From Lepisosteus oculatus (taxonomy: Eukaryota; Chordata; Actinopteri; Semionotiformes; Lepisosteidae), in assembly GCF_040954835.1 (NCBI RefSeq), contig NC_090709.1, positions 38,622,776-38,686,775 of the forward strand: a stretch of 64,000 nt of DNA, in the 5' to 3' direction. A program made the position numbers and the translations under genes. Of the stretch, positions 12,154 through 22,484 are shown piece after piece; the stretch's first letter is position 1, and the number at the start of each line of letters is the position of its first letter. The notes beneath the pieces were generated by a model. The model was not told where the DNA came from. It saw nothing but the letters and a program-made list of their open reading frames with translations, and searched no databases.

Positions 12154-12572
12154 GGTCCGGTCGCGAGCGCTGGGTTGCCGGAGAGCGAGACGGGCCGGTC
12201 ACGTGTCCCCGCAGACCCCGCCCGCGCGCGCGCAGGTTATTGCCCGCTGTGAAACACCGGAAGATCGTTTCCGTTTTTATTATTAATAAAAGGTTCAAGT
12301 TCAGGTTCGGCTACTTGCGCAGGTTTTGTAAACGGTGACCTATTGCAAGAAAGAAAAATCACCGTCTCGGTAAATAATATCTGCTTTAAATATATTTTTA
12401 AATGCGAAAGTGAGTTAATTCCGCTCAGCTTTCGGTTTCGGGAGAGCCGGGGGTGGGGTGCAGTTCCGCCGCCAGCCGCCGGGCGCCGCTGTTTCCCCGC
12501 TGGCCGGCAGCGCAGACACCCCGACTCTCCGCACCCAGCACCCAGCACTGCTCGGCTCGGCTCGGCTCGGCG
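12154..12572. promoter_or_regulatory. Bidirectional psmb10/psmb12 promoter
   Basis: The start codons of psmb10 (minus, 12153) and psmb12 (plus, 12573) are 420 bp apart. Between them lie CpG-rich flanks and IRF-type motifs: GCGAAAGTGAG (about 12404-12414) and CTTTCGGTTTCGGG (12429-12442, reverse complement CCCGAAACCGAAAG). A shared interferon-responsive promoter is inferred. No TATA box at a convincing distance was seen. Confidence 0.75.
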
Positions 12573-14008
12573 ATGGACGACAGGGTCAAGGGCGTCAGCA
12601 CCGGGGTAAGAGCGAGCGAGGGAGACCCCTGCAGTCGGGGGGAGGCGGGCCGGGGCAGGGGGAGGGGAGGCGGCGCGGAGCTCGGCGGACGGGTCCGGCT
12701 CCGGCTCCCTCAGAACCGGCCCGGAGTTTGGGCTCTTGAGTGCTCCCCCGGGTCGAGCCGGGCCGGACCGGGCCCGACCGGACTCTCCGCGCCTCAGCCG
12801 GGCGATTTGAGATGGCGGCCGGGCCGGGAGAGCGGGCCCGGTCTCTGTCGGAGGAGCAAGAGTTTACTTTCACTTTCTGTCCGGCGGGGGAGTCGCGGAA
12901 CAACGTGGCTTGGCGGGGTACCCGGGTCTGATCTGGGGTCCCCCCTGGGCTGTGGCCCTGGTCACTCTGGTCTGGGGTCCCCCCTGGGCTGGGACACTGG
13001 ACTCTGGCCTCAGTGGTCTCTGGTCACTCTGGTCTGGGGTCAGTGCTGGGCTGTGACCCTGGTCTGCTGGCCTCAGTGGTCTCTGGTCACTCTGGTCTGG
13101 GGTCAGTGCTGGGCTGTGGCCCTGGTCTGCTGGCCTCAGTGGTCTCTGGTCACTCTGGTCTGGGCTCAGTGCTGGGCTGTGACCCTGGTCTGCTGGCCTC
13201 AGTGGTCTCTGGTCACTCTGGTCTGGGGTCAGTGCTGGGCTGTGACACTGGACTGCTGGCCTCAGTGGTCTCTGGTCACTCTGGTCTGGGGTCAGTGCTG
13301 GGCTGTGACACTGGACTGCTGGCCTCAGTGGTCTCTGGTCACTCTGGTCTGGGGTCCCCCCTGGGCTGGGACACTGGACTGCTGGCCTCAGTGGTCTCTG
13401 GTCACTCTGGTCTGGGCTCAGTGCTGGGCTGTGACCCTGGTCTGCTGACCTCAGTGGTCTCTGGTCACTCTGGTCTGGGGTCAGTGCTGGGCTGTGACAC
13501 TGGACTGCTGGCCTCAGTGGTCTCTGGTCACTCTGGTCTGGGGTCAGTGCTGGGCTGTGACCCTGGTCTGCTGGCCTCAGTGGTCTCTGGTCACTCTGGT
13601 CTGGTCTGGGGTCAGTGCTGGGCAGCTCCTGCGGACAGGGGTCAGCAGACCAGGGTCAGCCCAGAGTCCAGCCCTTGCTGTTACACTAGAAAGGGCTCAG
13701 GGGTGGACAGAGGGGAGGCAGAGTCCAGCACAGGGTCTCCAGCTCGTCTCTGGACTGACCGCTGACCGCACTGACCGCTGCCCCTGTTTTCCAGACCACC
13801 ATCCTGGCGGTGAAGTTCAACGGGGGAGTACTGATCGGCTCCGATTCGCGGGCGTCTATCGGCGGGTGAGAGGTCGCTGTGTGTTCACACTGTGCCTGTA
13901 TCAGTCCGGAGTCACTCCTCTCTCTCTCTCTGTGTGTGTGTGTGCGCTCCAGCTCCTGTGTCAGTAACAGGGTGTTCACACTGTGCCTGTGTCAGTCCGG
14001 AGTCACTC

Positions 14009-14045
<37 letters not shown>

Positions 14046-15654
14046 CGCTCCAGCTCCTGTGTCAGTAACAGGGTGTTCACACTGTGCCTGTGTCAGTCCA
14101 GAGTCACTCCTCTCTCAACTCAATTGAACTCAAGGTGCTTTATTAGCATGACCGATGGGTACAATCAGTGTTGCCAAAGCAAATAAAAATAATAATATTA
14201 ACATGGAACAAAATGTAAAATAGAAGTAAAATAAAATCTACAGACATGTTACAGACATTTACAACAAAGACATCTCATAAAATATTGACATATACTGTAG
14301 ACAGAAGGAGCATTATTGGGAGACAGACTCACTGTTCCTCAGGCTGTGACAGGAGATCACACACTGGTCTGCCACTTCAGCTGAGTTCCCTCCTCCCTCT
14401 CCCAGTAGGATCGGGACCCGTTGGGATTCTGGCAGGTGTGGAAACTCTCTCTCTCTCTGTGTTCCAGCTCCTATGTTTCCTCCAAGATGATTAACAAGCT
14501 GATCCAGGTTCATGATCGGATCTTCTGCTGCATCTCCGGCTCCCTGGCTGATGCCCAGGCCATCACGCGGGCTGCCAAGTTCCAGATCTCCTTCCACAGG
14601 TACCCTCCTCTCCCTCCTCCCTCCTCTCCTGTCTCTCCGGGGTGTTGTGTCTTGTCAGTGAGATGAGTGTAGCTGAAACTGAATCAGGCACATGATACAA
14701 CAGAATAACTCTCCTCTCTCTCCTCTCTCCCCTCTCTCTCCTTCCCCTCTCCTCCCTCCCCTCTCTCTCCCCTCTTTTCTCTCTCTCCTCTCCCTCTCTC
14801 TCTCCCCTCTTTCCTTTCTCTCCTCTCCCTCTCTCCTCCCTCTCTGCGGCTGTACCCTTGGGGTACCCCAGTGTCCAGATGGGGGAGCCCCCCCTGGTCA
14901 AGGCTGCAGCCTCAGTCATGAGGGAGCTGTGCTACAAGAACAAGGAGGACCTGCAGGCCGGCTTCATCACTGCTGGCTGGGACAGGAGGAAGGGCCCGCA
15001 GGTGTGCCTCCCGTCTCCGGCCGCTCTCGCTGGGCGACGGCTGTGCCTCCCGTCTCCGGCCACTCTCGCTGGGCGACGGCTGCTCAGTGTGTCTCCTCTC
15101 TCTCAGGGGGGCTCAGTGTGTCTCCTCTCTCAGGGTCCTCAGTGTGTCTCCTCTCTCTCAGGGTCCTCAGTGTGTCTCCTCTCTCTCAGGTGTACTCGGT
15201 CTCTCTGGGCGGGATGCTGCTCAGTGTGTCTCCTCTCTCTCAGGGTGCTCAGTGTGTCTCCTCTCTCTCAGGTGTACTCGGTCTCTCTGGGCGGGATGCT
15301 GCTCAGTCAGCCCTTCACCATCGGGGGCTCAGGCAGCACCTACATCTACGGCTACGTTGACTCCAAATTCAGACCCGACATGACGAAGGACGAGTGCGTC
15401 ACCTTTGCCACTAACGGTAGGGCCCGGTTTCTCTGTGATCGTATGGATTTCCCTTCGGGCAGCGGACAGGAGCTGCCTGTGACCTCTGACCTCTGACCTG
15501 TGACCTGTCTCCTGTCTCCTGTCCAGCTCTGGCCCTGGCGATGGGCAGGGATAACGTCAGCGGGGGTGTGGTTCACCTGGCTGTGATCACGGAGAAGGGG
15601 GTGGAGCACATCGTCGTCCCGGGAGACAAGCTGCCCACATTCCACGACGAGTAG
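12573..15654 (+). CDS. psmb12: Proteasome subunit beta type-12 (LMP2-like beta1 paralogue), 6 exons, 212 aa
   Basis: Exons 12573-12605, 13795-13865, 14468-14599, 14872-15001, 15272-15416, 15527-15654; the joined CDS is 639 bp and in frame. The propeptide is only 11 residues ([11 protein letters not shown]) before catalytic Thr ([11 protein letters not shown]). It continues with [54 protein letters not shown] and [14 protein letters not shown] and ends LPTFHDE. The family is a fish beta1-type subunit next to psmb9, expected in the 20S core. Compared with the usual beta1 spacing there is one extra residue between Asp17 and the catalytic Lys (IGGSY versus TGSY in beta1), so Lys falls at mature position 34. 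Whether it has the acidic or a hydrophobic cleavage preference is not settled by sequence; a hydrophobic residue (Ile) follows CC where constitutive beta1 has Arg. Confidence 0.94.
12860..12880. promoter_or_regulatory. ISRE-like element in psmb12 intron 1
   Basis: Contains TTTACTTTCACTTTCTG, whose reverse complement carries GAAAGTGAAAGT. It lies about 260 bp downstream of exon 1, mirroring the intronic element of psmb10 on the other side of the shared promoter. Confidence 0.6.
12925..13625. repeat. 63-bp minisatellite (psmb12 intron 1)
   Basis: About 11 copies of a 63-bp unit (21 codons) containing CTCAGTGGTCTCTGGTCACT. The frame-neutral length produces a long open frame rich in Trp and Gly that is not a gene. 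Confidence 0.92.
13866..14112. repeat. About 95-bp tandem repeat with decoy acceptor of psmb12 exon 3
   Basis: Three tandem units contain a pyrimidine tract and GCTCCAGCTCCTGTGTCAGT. The CCAGCTCCTRTGT core matches the true intron 2 acceptor and exon 3 start (CCAGCTCCTATGTTTCC at 14464-14480). A LINE fragment separates the array from the true exon. Confidence 0.7.
14113..14446 (-). mobile_element. 5'-truncated LINE 3' end in psmb12 intron 2
   Basis: Matches the element at the left edge of the window (shared TACAGACATGTTACAGACAT and the following 3'-UTR/ORF end). The minus-strand 3' terminus shows a short TTGAATTGAG-type tail near 14115-14135. Typical 5'-truncated insertion. Confidence 0.8.
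14700..14845. repeat. CT-rich low-complexity tract (psmb12 intron 3)
   Basis: TCTCTCCTCTCCCTC-type polypyrimidine tract ending shortly before the exon 4 acceptor at 14870-14871. Confidence 0.85.
15002..15271. repeat. psmb12 intron 4 repeats including a duplicated exon 5 start
   Basis: After a two-copy CCTCCCGTCTCCGG repeat come TCAGTGTGTCTCCTCTCTCTC units. The acceptor and the first 35 or so nt of exon 5 (encoding [12 protein letters not shown]) occur once as a decoy near 15189-15225 and again as the true exon at 15272. Splicing to the decoy would insert extra codons. Confidence 0.85.
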
Positions 15655-15777
15655 GCGGGCCGGCGCCCCCACCCCCCCCTGCCCGTCGGACCGCCCGGAT
15701 CTCCGAGACCCGGACAGCCTGCTGGGCCGGTGTTGTAGATGCTGTGTGTGTGTGTGTCTGTGCGTCCGGTCACTGTC

Positions 15778-15783
15778 AATAAA
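15778..15783 (+). terminator. psmb12 polyadenylation signal
   Basis: AATAAA about 125 bp after the psmb12 stop codon (15652-15654). Confidence 0.8.
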
Positions 15784-15859
15784 GGGAATATTGAAGCTGA
15801 AGTCCACTGTGTCCCTGTGTCCAGCCTGCTGCACCACACCGCCGCACACACTGACCGCG

Positions 15860-16410
15860 ACGCAGCTGTACACAGAGGGGGGTGGGGGCTGGGAACAGGC
15901 TGGATGAGCTCCTCCAGTCAGGACAGGAGGCTCTTCTGTACACAGAGGGGGGTGGGGGTGGGGAACAAGCTGCCCAGCCCTGTGGTTGAAGCCGATACCC
16001 TGGCTTCTCTCCAGACACAGCTGGGTGAGCTCCTCCAGTCAGGGCAGGAGGCTCTTCTGTACACAGAGGGGGGTGGGGGTGGGGAACAGGCTGCCCAGCC
16101 CTGTGGTTGAAGCCGATACCCTGGCTTCTCTCCAGACACAGCTGGGTGAGCTCCTCCAGTCAGGACAGGAGGCTCTACTGTACACAGAGGGGGGTGGGGG
16201 TGGGGAACAGGCTGCCCAGCCCTGTGGTTGAACCCGATACCCTGGCTTCTCTCCAGACACAGCTGGGTGAGCTCCTCCAGTCAGGACAGGAGGCTCTTCT
16301 GTACACAGAGGGGGGTGGGGGTGTGGAACCAGCTGCCCAGCCCTGTGGTTGAAGCCGATACCCTGGCTTCTCTCCACACACAGCTGGACGAGCTCCTCGG
16401 ATCAATTAAC
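15860..16410 (+). repeat. 121-bp tandem repeat family C, LINE ORF-derived
   Basis: About 4.5 copies of a 121-bp unit. The plus strand reads LPSPVVEADTLASLQTQL in one frame, a motif of the kind found near the C-terminus of LINE-encoded proteins. The same unit occurs on the minus strand at 39180-39580 and 42690-43330. Confidence 0.85.
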
Positions 16411-16639
16411 TCCCAGCTGCCAAACAGCCCAGATGCCTCCTGTCGTTAGTGACCTGTCTCCAGGGCAGGCCAGCTTGCTGCAGACACCCACAGCCCTTTG
16501 TGTAAAGACGTGCCTTGTATCAGAGCACTCTCAGGCTCTCTGGGCTCTGAAGCTCCACGGTAAGAAAGTTCATGGAAAGAGAGAGGGAGAAGGGCGAAGC
16601 TGTGTGCCCCGGTGTGTCCCCGCTGTATTTCAATTTAAC
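16411..16639. other. No gene recognised
   Basis: Unique-looking sequence between the LINE-derived array and a CpG-rich block. Nothing supportable beyond a short continuation of the LINE-like frame up to about 16450. Confidence 0.5.
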
Positions 16640-16860
16640 CTCAGTTTACACTCTCTGACGCGCTCATTCTGCGCCACCGCCCGGCCGTCGCGCCGGTGAC
16701 GCGGTTTGAAGGCGACGAAGCTCTTGAATTGCTCCCGCGGATTTTTCCTGAGCCCGCGGACCCAAACACGGCGCTTTAGTGATGGCGGCTCCCGTGGGTG
16801 TGAGGTGGGTTGCGTGGACTGCGAGTCTGGGGGCGACTCCGGTGGGCAGCGAGAGATATA
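16640..16860 (+). promoter_or_regulatory. Orphan CpG-rich block upstream of psmb9
   Basis: A short CpG-dense block (CGTCGCGCCGGTGACGCGG and similar) about 400-600 bp upstream of psmb9. It includes an ATG at about 16782 in a reasonable context (GTGATGGCGGCTCCC) with only a short open frame. It could be an alternative psmb9 promoter or a relic first exon; no downstream exon was found. Confidence 0.35.
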
Positions 16861-17024
16861 ACGTGTGTAATATATCTATTTAAAAGTATCACCCTCCCCC
16901 CACCATAGGAAACAAGAGGGGTTTTAATGGAATTGAATTTTGTTGTTGTCGTCGTCTCATTGGCGGAATCGGCCCTGCCCTCTCTGTCTCCCTCTCGTGT
17001 TCACAGACACGCAAGAGGAGCCGC

Positions 17025-17235
17025 TGACTTCACTTTCACTTTCACTCCGGAGAGGAGCCGCGCCGCTCAGTCCCGTCCCGTCCCGTCCCGTCCGCTCGAC
17101 AGGAGCTGCGCGTCCCGCCCAGGTGTTAGGTGACCGCTTGGCGTGGCGTGGCGTGTCCGCGTCGGACCCAGGAAGCGCCTGACCTATAAAAGCAGGAGCC
17201 CTTCTCCCACTCGTACCCACGGCCGTCAGGAGAGC
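17025..17235 (+). promoter_or_regulatory. psmb9 promoter: ISRE plus TATA box
   Basis: ISRE-type motif TTCACTTTCACTTTCACT (about 17029-17046; reverse complement GAAAGTGAAAGTGAA) followed by TATAAAAG at 17185-17192, about 45 bp before the ATG at 17236. Interferon induction of LMP2 is established; the TATA box is unusually clear among the promoters here. Confidence 0.8.
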
Positions 17236-20200
17236 ATGGAGGGCGCGGCGCCCGGCTGGCAGTCGGGGGAGGTGAAGACAGGGGTGAGTCCGGGACACGG
17301 GCGTGGGCGAGACGGGGGTGAGGGTGAGGATGGTGAAGATGAAGTGTGTGTGTGTGTGTGAGCACCTGTGCGTGTCGAACCGTGACGCGAACCCGGGACC
17401 AGGCGCCTGCCTCGGCCTGCTCTCCGGCAGGGGGCTCCACGCCGCGACACGCGTGTTAGCGGGGCCCCGTGGGGGTGGGTGACGGGGCTTCTCCTGGTGC
17501 CCCCCCCCAGAGCTCAGGAGCTGTACTCCCCAGGTGTGTGTGAGTGTGAAGATGAGTGTGAGTGAAGATTAGTGTGTGTGTGTGTGAAGATATCCAGTCC
17601 ACAGTGTGTGTGCGAGAGTGAGTGAAGATTAGTGTGTGTGTGAGAGTGAAGGTGTGTGTGTGTGAAGATTAGTGTGTGTGTGTGTGTGAAGATATTCAGT
17701 CCACAGTGTGTGTGTGTGTGTGAGAGTGTGAGTGAAGATTAGTGTGTGTGTGTGAAGGTGTGTGTGAGTGTGAGTGAAGATTAGTGTGTGTGTGTGTGAA
17801 GGTGTGTGTGAGTGTGAGTGAAGATTAGTGTGTGTGTGTGTTAAGATATCCAGTCCACAGTGTGTGTGAAGGTGTGTGTGAGTGAAGATTAGTGTGTGTG
17901 TTTGAGACGATGTGTAATGGTCGGTTCTTTTTCTAGACGACCATCATCGCTATCGAGTTTGATGGAGGGGTCGTCCTGGGGTCAGACTCTCGTGTGTCCG
18001 CAGGGTGAGTCTCCTTTACTGTCCACACACACACACACAGCCCGGTCAGCTCTGTTGCTGTCCACACACACACACAGAGACCGGAAAGCTCTGTTACTGT
18101 CCACACACACACACACACAGCCCGGTCAGCTCTGTTACTGTCCACACACACACACACACACAGCCCGGTCAGCTCTGTTGCTGTCCACACACACTCAGAG
18201 CTGTGCCCTGCGTGTCTCTCAGGGAGACAGTGGTGAACAGGGTGATGAACAAGCTGTCTCCACTGCACGACAAGATCTACTGCGCTCTGTCCGGCTCTGC
18301 GGCTGACGCCCAGACCATCGCCGAGATCGTCAACTACCAGCTGGATGTCCACAGGTCAGTCACTTCCTGAGCTGGTGTCCGTACTGGACTGTCCAGTCAG
18401 TGTGTGTGTATGAACCCCTCTCTCTCTCAGTGCAGTGTTCATGTCCTGGAGTGTCCAGTCAGTGTGTCTGTATGAACCCCTCTCTCTCTCAGTGCAGTGT
18501 TCATGTCCTGGAGTGTCCAGTCAGTGTGTCTGTATGAACCCCTCTCTCTCTCAGTGCAGCGTTCATGTACTGGAGTGTCCAGTCAGTGTGTGTGTGTGAA
18601 CCCCTCTCTCTCTCAGTGCAGTGTTCATGTACTGGAGTGTCCAGTCAGTGTGTCTGTATGAACCCCTCTCTCTCTCAGTGCAGTGTTCATGTACTGGTGT
18701 GTCCAGTCAGGGTGTGTGTATGAACCCCTCCCTCTCTCAGTGCAGTGTTCATGTACTGGAGTGTCCAGTCAGTGTGTGTGTATGAACCCCTCTCTCTCTC
18801 AGTGCAGTGTTCATGTACTGGAGTGTCCAGTCAGTGTGTCTGTATGAACCCCTCTCTCTCTCAGTGCAGTGTTCATGTACTGGAGTGTCCAGTCAGTGTG
18901 TGTGTATGAACCCCTCTCTCTCTCAGTGCAGTGTTCATGTACTGGAGTGTCCAGTCAGTGTGTGTGTGTGAACCCCTCTCTCTCTCAGTGCAGTGTTCAT
19001 GTACTGGAGTGTCCAGTCAGTGTGTCTGTATGAACCCCTCTCTCTCAGTGCAGTGTTCATGTACTGGAGTGTCCAGTCAGTGTGTCTGTATGAACCCCTC
19101 TCTCTCTCAGTATGGAGACGGGGTTGTTGTTATTAACCCGTCTCTCTCTCTCAGTATGGAGACGGGGTTGTTGTTATTAACCCGTCTCTCTCTCTCAGTA
19201 TGGAGACGGGGTTGTTGTTATTAACCCGTCTCTCTCTCTCAGTATGGAGACGGGGTTGTTGTTATTAACCCATCTCTCTCTCTCAGTATGGTGACGGGGT
19301 TGTTGTTATTAACCCGTCTCTCTCTCTCAGTATGGAGACGGGGTTGTTGTTACTAACCCGTCTCTCTCTCTCAGTATGGAGATAGGAGAGGAGCCCCTGG
19401 TCCGCGCTGCGGCCAGTCTGGTGAAGAACATCTCCTACAAGTACAAGGAGGAGCTGTCGGCTCACCTGATCGTGGCCGGCTGGGACCGCAGGGCCGGGGG
19501 GCAGGTCAGTGGGGTGGACAGCGGACAGCGGCAGAGGGAGTGGTCAGTGGACAGTGAGAGTGGACGGTGTCAGCGGGAGTGTCGGTCAGTGGGGTGGACA
19601 GCGGACAGTGATCAGTGGGAGTGGACAGTGTGAGTGTCTGTGGTCAGTGGACAGTGGGAGTGTCAGTCAGTCAGTGGACAGTGGGAGTGTCAGTCAGTGG
19701 GAGTGGTCAGTGATCAGTGGGAGTGGACAAGTGTGAGTGTCTGTGGTCAGTGGACAGTGGGAGTGTCAGTCAGTCAGTGGGAGTGGCAGTGGTCAGTGAT
19801 CAGTGTGAGTGTCTGTGGTCAGTGGACAGTGGGAGTGGTCAGTGGACAGTGGGAGTGTCAGTCAGTGGGAGTGGTCAGTGGACAGTGGGAGTGTCAGTCA
19901 GTCAGTGGGAGTGGACAGTGATCAGTGGGAGTGTCTGGTCAGTGGACAGTGGACGGTGGGAGTGTCAGTCAGTCAGTGGGAGTGGCAGTGGTCAGTGATC
20001 AGTGGGAGCGGACAGTGTGAGTGTCTGTGGTCAGTGGACAGTGGGAGTGTCAGTCAGTCAGTGGGAGTGGCAGTGGTCAGTGATCAGTGGGAGTGGACAG
20101 TGGGAGTGTCTGTGGTCAGTGGACAGTGGGAGTGTCAGTCAGTCAGTGGGAGTGGCAGTGGTCAGTGATCAGTGGGAGTGGACAGTGGGAGTGTCTGTGG

Positions 20201-21798
20201 ACAGTGGACAGTGGGAGTGTCAGTCAGTCAGTGGGAGTGGCAGTGGTCAGTGGACAGTGGGAGTGTCAGTCAGTCAGTGGGAGTGGTCAGTGGACAGTGG
20301 GAGTGTCTGTGGTCAGTGGACAGTGGACAGTGGGAGTGTCTGTGGTCAGTGGACAGTGGACAGTGGGAGTGTCAGTCAGTGGGGGTGGCAGTGGTCAGTG
20401 ATCAGTGGGAGTGTCTGTGGTCAGTGGTTAGTGGTCAGTGGGAGTGTCAGTCAGTCAGTGGGAGTGTAGGTGCTCAGTGATCAGTGGGAGTGTCTGTGGT
20501 CAGTGGTCAGTGATCAGTGGGAGTGGACAGTGGGAGTGTCTGTGGTCAGTGGGAGTGTCAGTCAGTCAGTGGGAGTGGTCAGTGATCAGTGGGAGTGTCT
20601 GTGGTCAGTGGACAGTGGACAGTGGACACCGTGCCCGTCTCCCCCAGGTCTACGTGACGCTGGACGGACTGCTGGCCAGACAGCCCTTCGCCGTGGGCGG
20701 CTCTGGAAGTTTCTACGTGTACGGATTCGTGGACGCGGAGTTCCGGAGGGGGATGAGCCGAGAGGAGAGTCAGCGCTTCGTGGTCAACAGTGAGCTTCCT
20801 CCTCCTCCTCCTCACCTCGTCCCCTCGCTGTCCTTCCTCCTCCTCTTCCCCACATCATCCGCTCGCTGTCCTTCCTCCTGCTCCTCCTCCTCGCCAGCCT
20901 TCATCTTCCTCGCCTCATCCCCTCGCTGCCCTTCCTCCTGCTCCTCCTCCTCGCCAGCCTTCCTCTTCCTCGCCTGGTCCCCTCGCTGCCCTTCTTCTTC
21001 GTGTCTCTCCTCAGCGCTGTGTGTCTCTGGCAGGTGTGTTTGTGTCCTGAGTGCATCACTGTGTCAGTGTGTTGTGTTATTGTACACTCTCTCTCTCCCC
21101 AGCCCTGTCTCTGGCCAGGTGTGTCAGTGTGTGGTGTTGTGTTACCAGGGTTGTTGTTCTCTCTCCCCAGCCCTGTCTCTGGCCAGGTGTGTCAGTGTGT
21201 CAGTGTGTGGTGTTGTGTTAAGTGTTGTTGTTCTCTCTCCCCAGCCCTGTCTCTGGCCAGGTGTGTCAGTGTGTGGTGTTGTGTTAAGTGTTGTTGTTCT
21301 CTCTCCCCAGCCCTGTCTCTGGCCAGGTGTGTCAGTGTGTGGTGTTGTGTTAAGTGTTGTTGTTCTCTCTCCCCAGCCCTGTCTCTGGCCAGGTGTGTCA
21401 GTGTGTTGTGTGTCAGTGTGTGGTGTTGTGTTAAGTGTTGTTGTTCTCTCTCCCCAGCCCTGTCTCTGGCCAGGTGTGTCAGTGTGTGGTGTTGTGTTAA
21501 GTGTTGTTGTTCTCTCTCCCCAGCCCTGTCTCTGGCCAGGTGTGTCAGTGTTGTGTGTCAGTGTGTGGTGTTGTGTTAAGTGTTGTTGTTCTCTCTCCCC
21601 AGCCCTGTCTCTGGCCAGGTGTGTCAGTGTGTGGTGTTGTGTTACCAGTGTTGTTGTTCTCTCTCCCCAGCCCTGTCTCTGGCCATGGCGCGAGACGGCT
21701 CCAGTGGGGGCGTGGCCTACCTGGTCACCATCGACGCCCACGGCGCCGAGGAGCAGTGCATCCTGGGAAATGAGCTGCCCACCTTCTTCACCCAATGA
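17236..21798 (+). CDS. psmb9: Proteasome subunit beta type-9 (LMP2, beta1i), 6 exons, 215 aa
   Basis: Exons 17236-17283, 17937-18004, 18223-18354, 19375-19504, 20648-20789, 21671-21798; the joined CDS is 648 bp and in frame. The propeptide is 16 residues ([16 protein letters not shown]), then mature Thr1 in [11 protein letters not shown]. Asp17 (GSDSR) and Lys33 (NKLSPLHDK) are in place. Mature positions 20 and 45 are Val and Leu, the immunoproteasome-type residues that shift cleavage from acidic to hydrophobic sites. Other family marks are [35 protein letters not shown] and [11 protein letters not shown]. The last intron junction codes Thr (AAC-ACC) where relatives often have Ala. Introns 3, 4 and 5 hold large minisatellites, two of which contain copies of adjacent exon edges. 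Confidence 0.96.
17520..17905. repeat. GT-rich repeat with GTGAAGATTAGTGTGTG units (psmb9 intron 1)
   Basis: Degenerate tandem units of 30-60 bp based on (GT)n and GAAGATTAG, with three copies of ATCCAGTCCACAGTG-like sequence. Confidence 0.85.
18010..18200. repeat. CA-rich tandem repeat (psmb9 intron 2)
   Basis: Four units of about 45 bp with (CA)n and GCCCGGTCAGCTCTGTTACT. Confidence 0.85.
18380..19110. repeat. 62-bp minisatellite family A, reverse orientation (psmb9 intron 3)
   Basis: About 12 copies of the unit seen in psmb10 intron 7 but on the opposite strand (TGTACTGGAGTGTCCAGTCA). Confidence 0.9.
19100..19374 (+). repeat. Exon-edge minisatellite: decoy acceptors of psmb9 exon 4
   Basis: Six units of about 44 bp, each with a pyrimidine tract, CTCAG, and TATGGAGACGGGGTTG. 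The acceptor and the start of exon 4 (CTCAGTATGGAGATAGGAG, 19371-19389) are the evident source. All decoys lie upstream of the true acceptor. Confidence 0.88.
19505..20640. repeat. GTCAGTGG-based higher-order repeat (psmb9 intron 4)
   Basis: Short words (CAGTGGACAGTGGGAGTGTC, GTCAGTGATCAGTGGGAGTG) combine into longer blocks. It starts directly at the exon 4 donor (CAGGTCAGTGG), so every unit resembles that donor. Open frames in it are compositional. Confidence 0.9.
20795..21000. repeat. About 60-bp CT-rich repeat (psmb9 intron 5)
   Basis: Three to four units with CTCCTCCTCCTCGCCAGCCT and CCCCTCGCTGCCCTTC. Confidence 0.8.
21095..21670 (+). repeat. Exon-edge minisatellite: eight decoy acceptors of psmb9 exon 6
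   Basis: A 66-bp unit, in some copies lengthened, carries CTCTCCCCAG plus CCCTGTCTCTGGCCA, identical to the true acceptor and first 15 nt of exon 6 (21661-21685). Decoy copies begin near 21100, 21168, 21242, 21308, 21374, 21456, 21520 and 21598. In transcription they precede the true acceptor. Confidence 0.92.
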
Positions 21799-21856
21799 GG
21801 GGGAGGGGGCGGGGACAGCGCCTGGGGCAGCGTTGTGCTTGTGTCGTGGTTGCAGA

Positions 21857-21862
21857 AATAAA
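21857..21862 (+). terminator. psmb9 polyadenylation signal
   Basis: AATAAA about 60 bp after the psmb9 stop codon. Confidence 0.85.
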
Positions 21863-21989
21863 AACGATTTTTCACAAAACTGTTTCTCTACCCACCCCCT
21901 CGCTCCCTGTGTTCGACTGCCATACCGCAGTAATCAGAGTAAAACCACAGGACACTGCGGTAAATAAGTTTAATATAAAGTGTAAAATA

Positions 21990-22480
21990 ACGCCTTGAGC
22001 TGAGTCCCAACCTGGACCACATTCCCCAGAAGGCAGAGGGGCAGCTGGTCAGGTGACCGGGACCACGTTCCCCAGAAGGCAGAGGGGCAGCTGGTCAGGT
22101 GACCAGTGCAGAAGCAGGAAGTGGGGCTGCAGGTGTGCATGTCTGGGGTCCGAGGGAGGGAGACGAGCCCTGCAGCAGCGAGTCTGGAGACTCGGGGAGA
22201 GTTTCGTGTGGCGGCTCGGAGCGACAGACGGTTGAGGGAAAACCGGTCTGCAGCTCGTGGGCGGGCGGGAGCTTAGGAAGTGTTGTGTGTAGCTCTGCGG
22301 TGTTGTGTGGTCTTGTCTTGTGTTGGTCGGGTACGAGCTCAGGGAAACACAGGCAGAGACGATCAGAGATTGTTTTTCTCACACTGGCCAGTCAAGAAGG
22401 GCTGGGTCTCTGGTGTCACCCCTGCTGCAGCCAGCAAAGAGCAGACTCCCATCCTCCACTGCAAAACCTGGAGCGGATCA
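21990..22480. other. Intergenic, duplicated ACTACA/TTCCCCAGAAGGC-like motif
   Basis: Two tandem 45-bp copies contain CCACATTCCCCAGAAGGC (22017-22034) and CCACGTTCCCCAGAAGGC (22063-22080). The remainder (22100-22480) shows no gene. Confidence 0.5.
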
Positions 22481-22484
22481 GACT

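Noticed and set aside
11344..12286. Ser/Leu-rich frames over the CT-rich tract (up to 309 codons)
   Set aside because: Composition artefact of a CTCTCT tract; the true coding exon (psmb10 exon 1) is on the other strand.
12453..13765. Trp/Gly-rich frames of 331 and 250 codons after the psmb12 start
   Set aside because: They run through the 63-bp intronic array. The psmb12 protein is accounted for by the spliced exons.
20438..21967. A 509-codon frame including psmb9 exon 5 sequence
   Set aside because: It joins exon 5 to intron repeats without a stop; the spliced gene with exon 6 at 21671 matches the family and ends at 21798.
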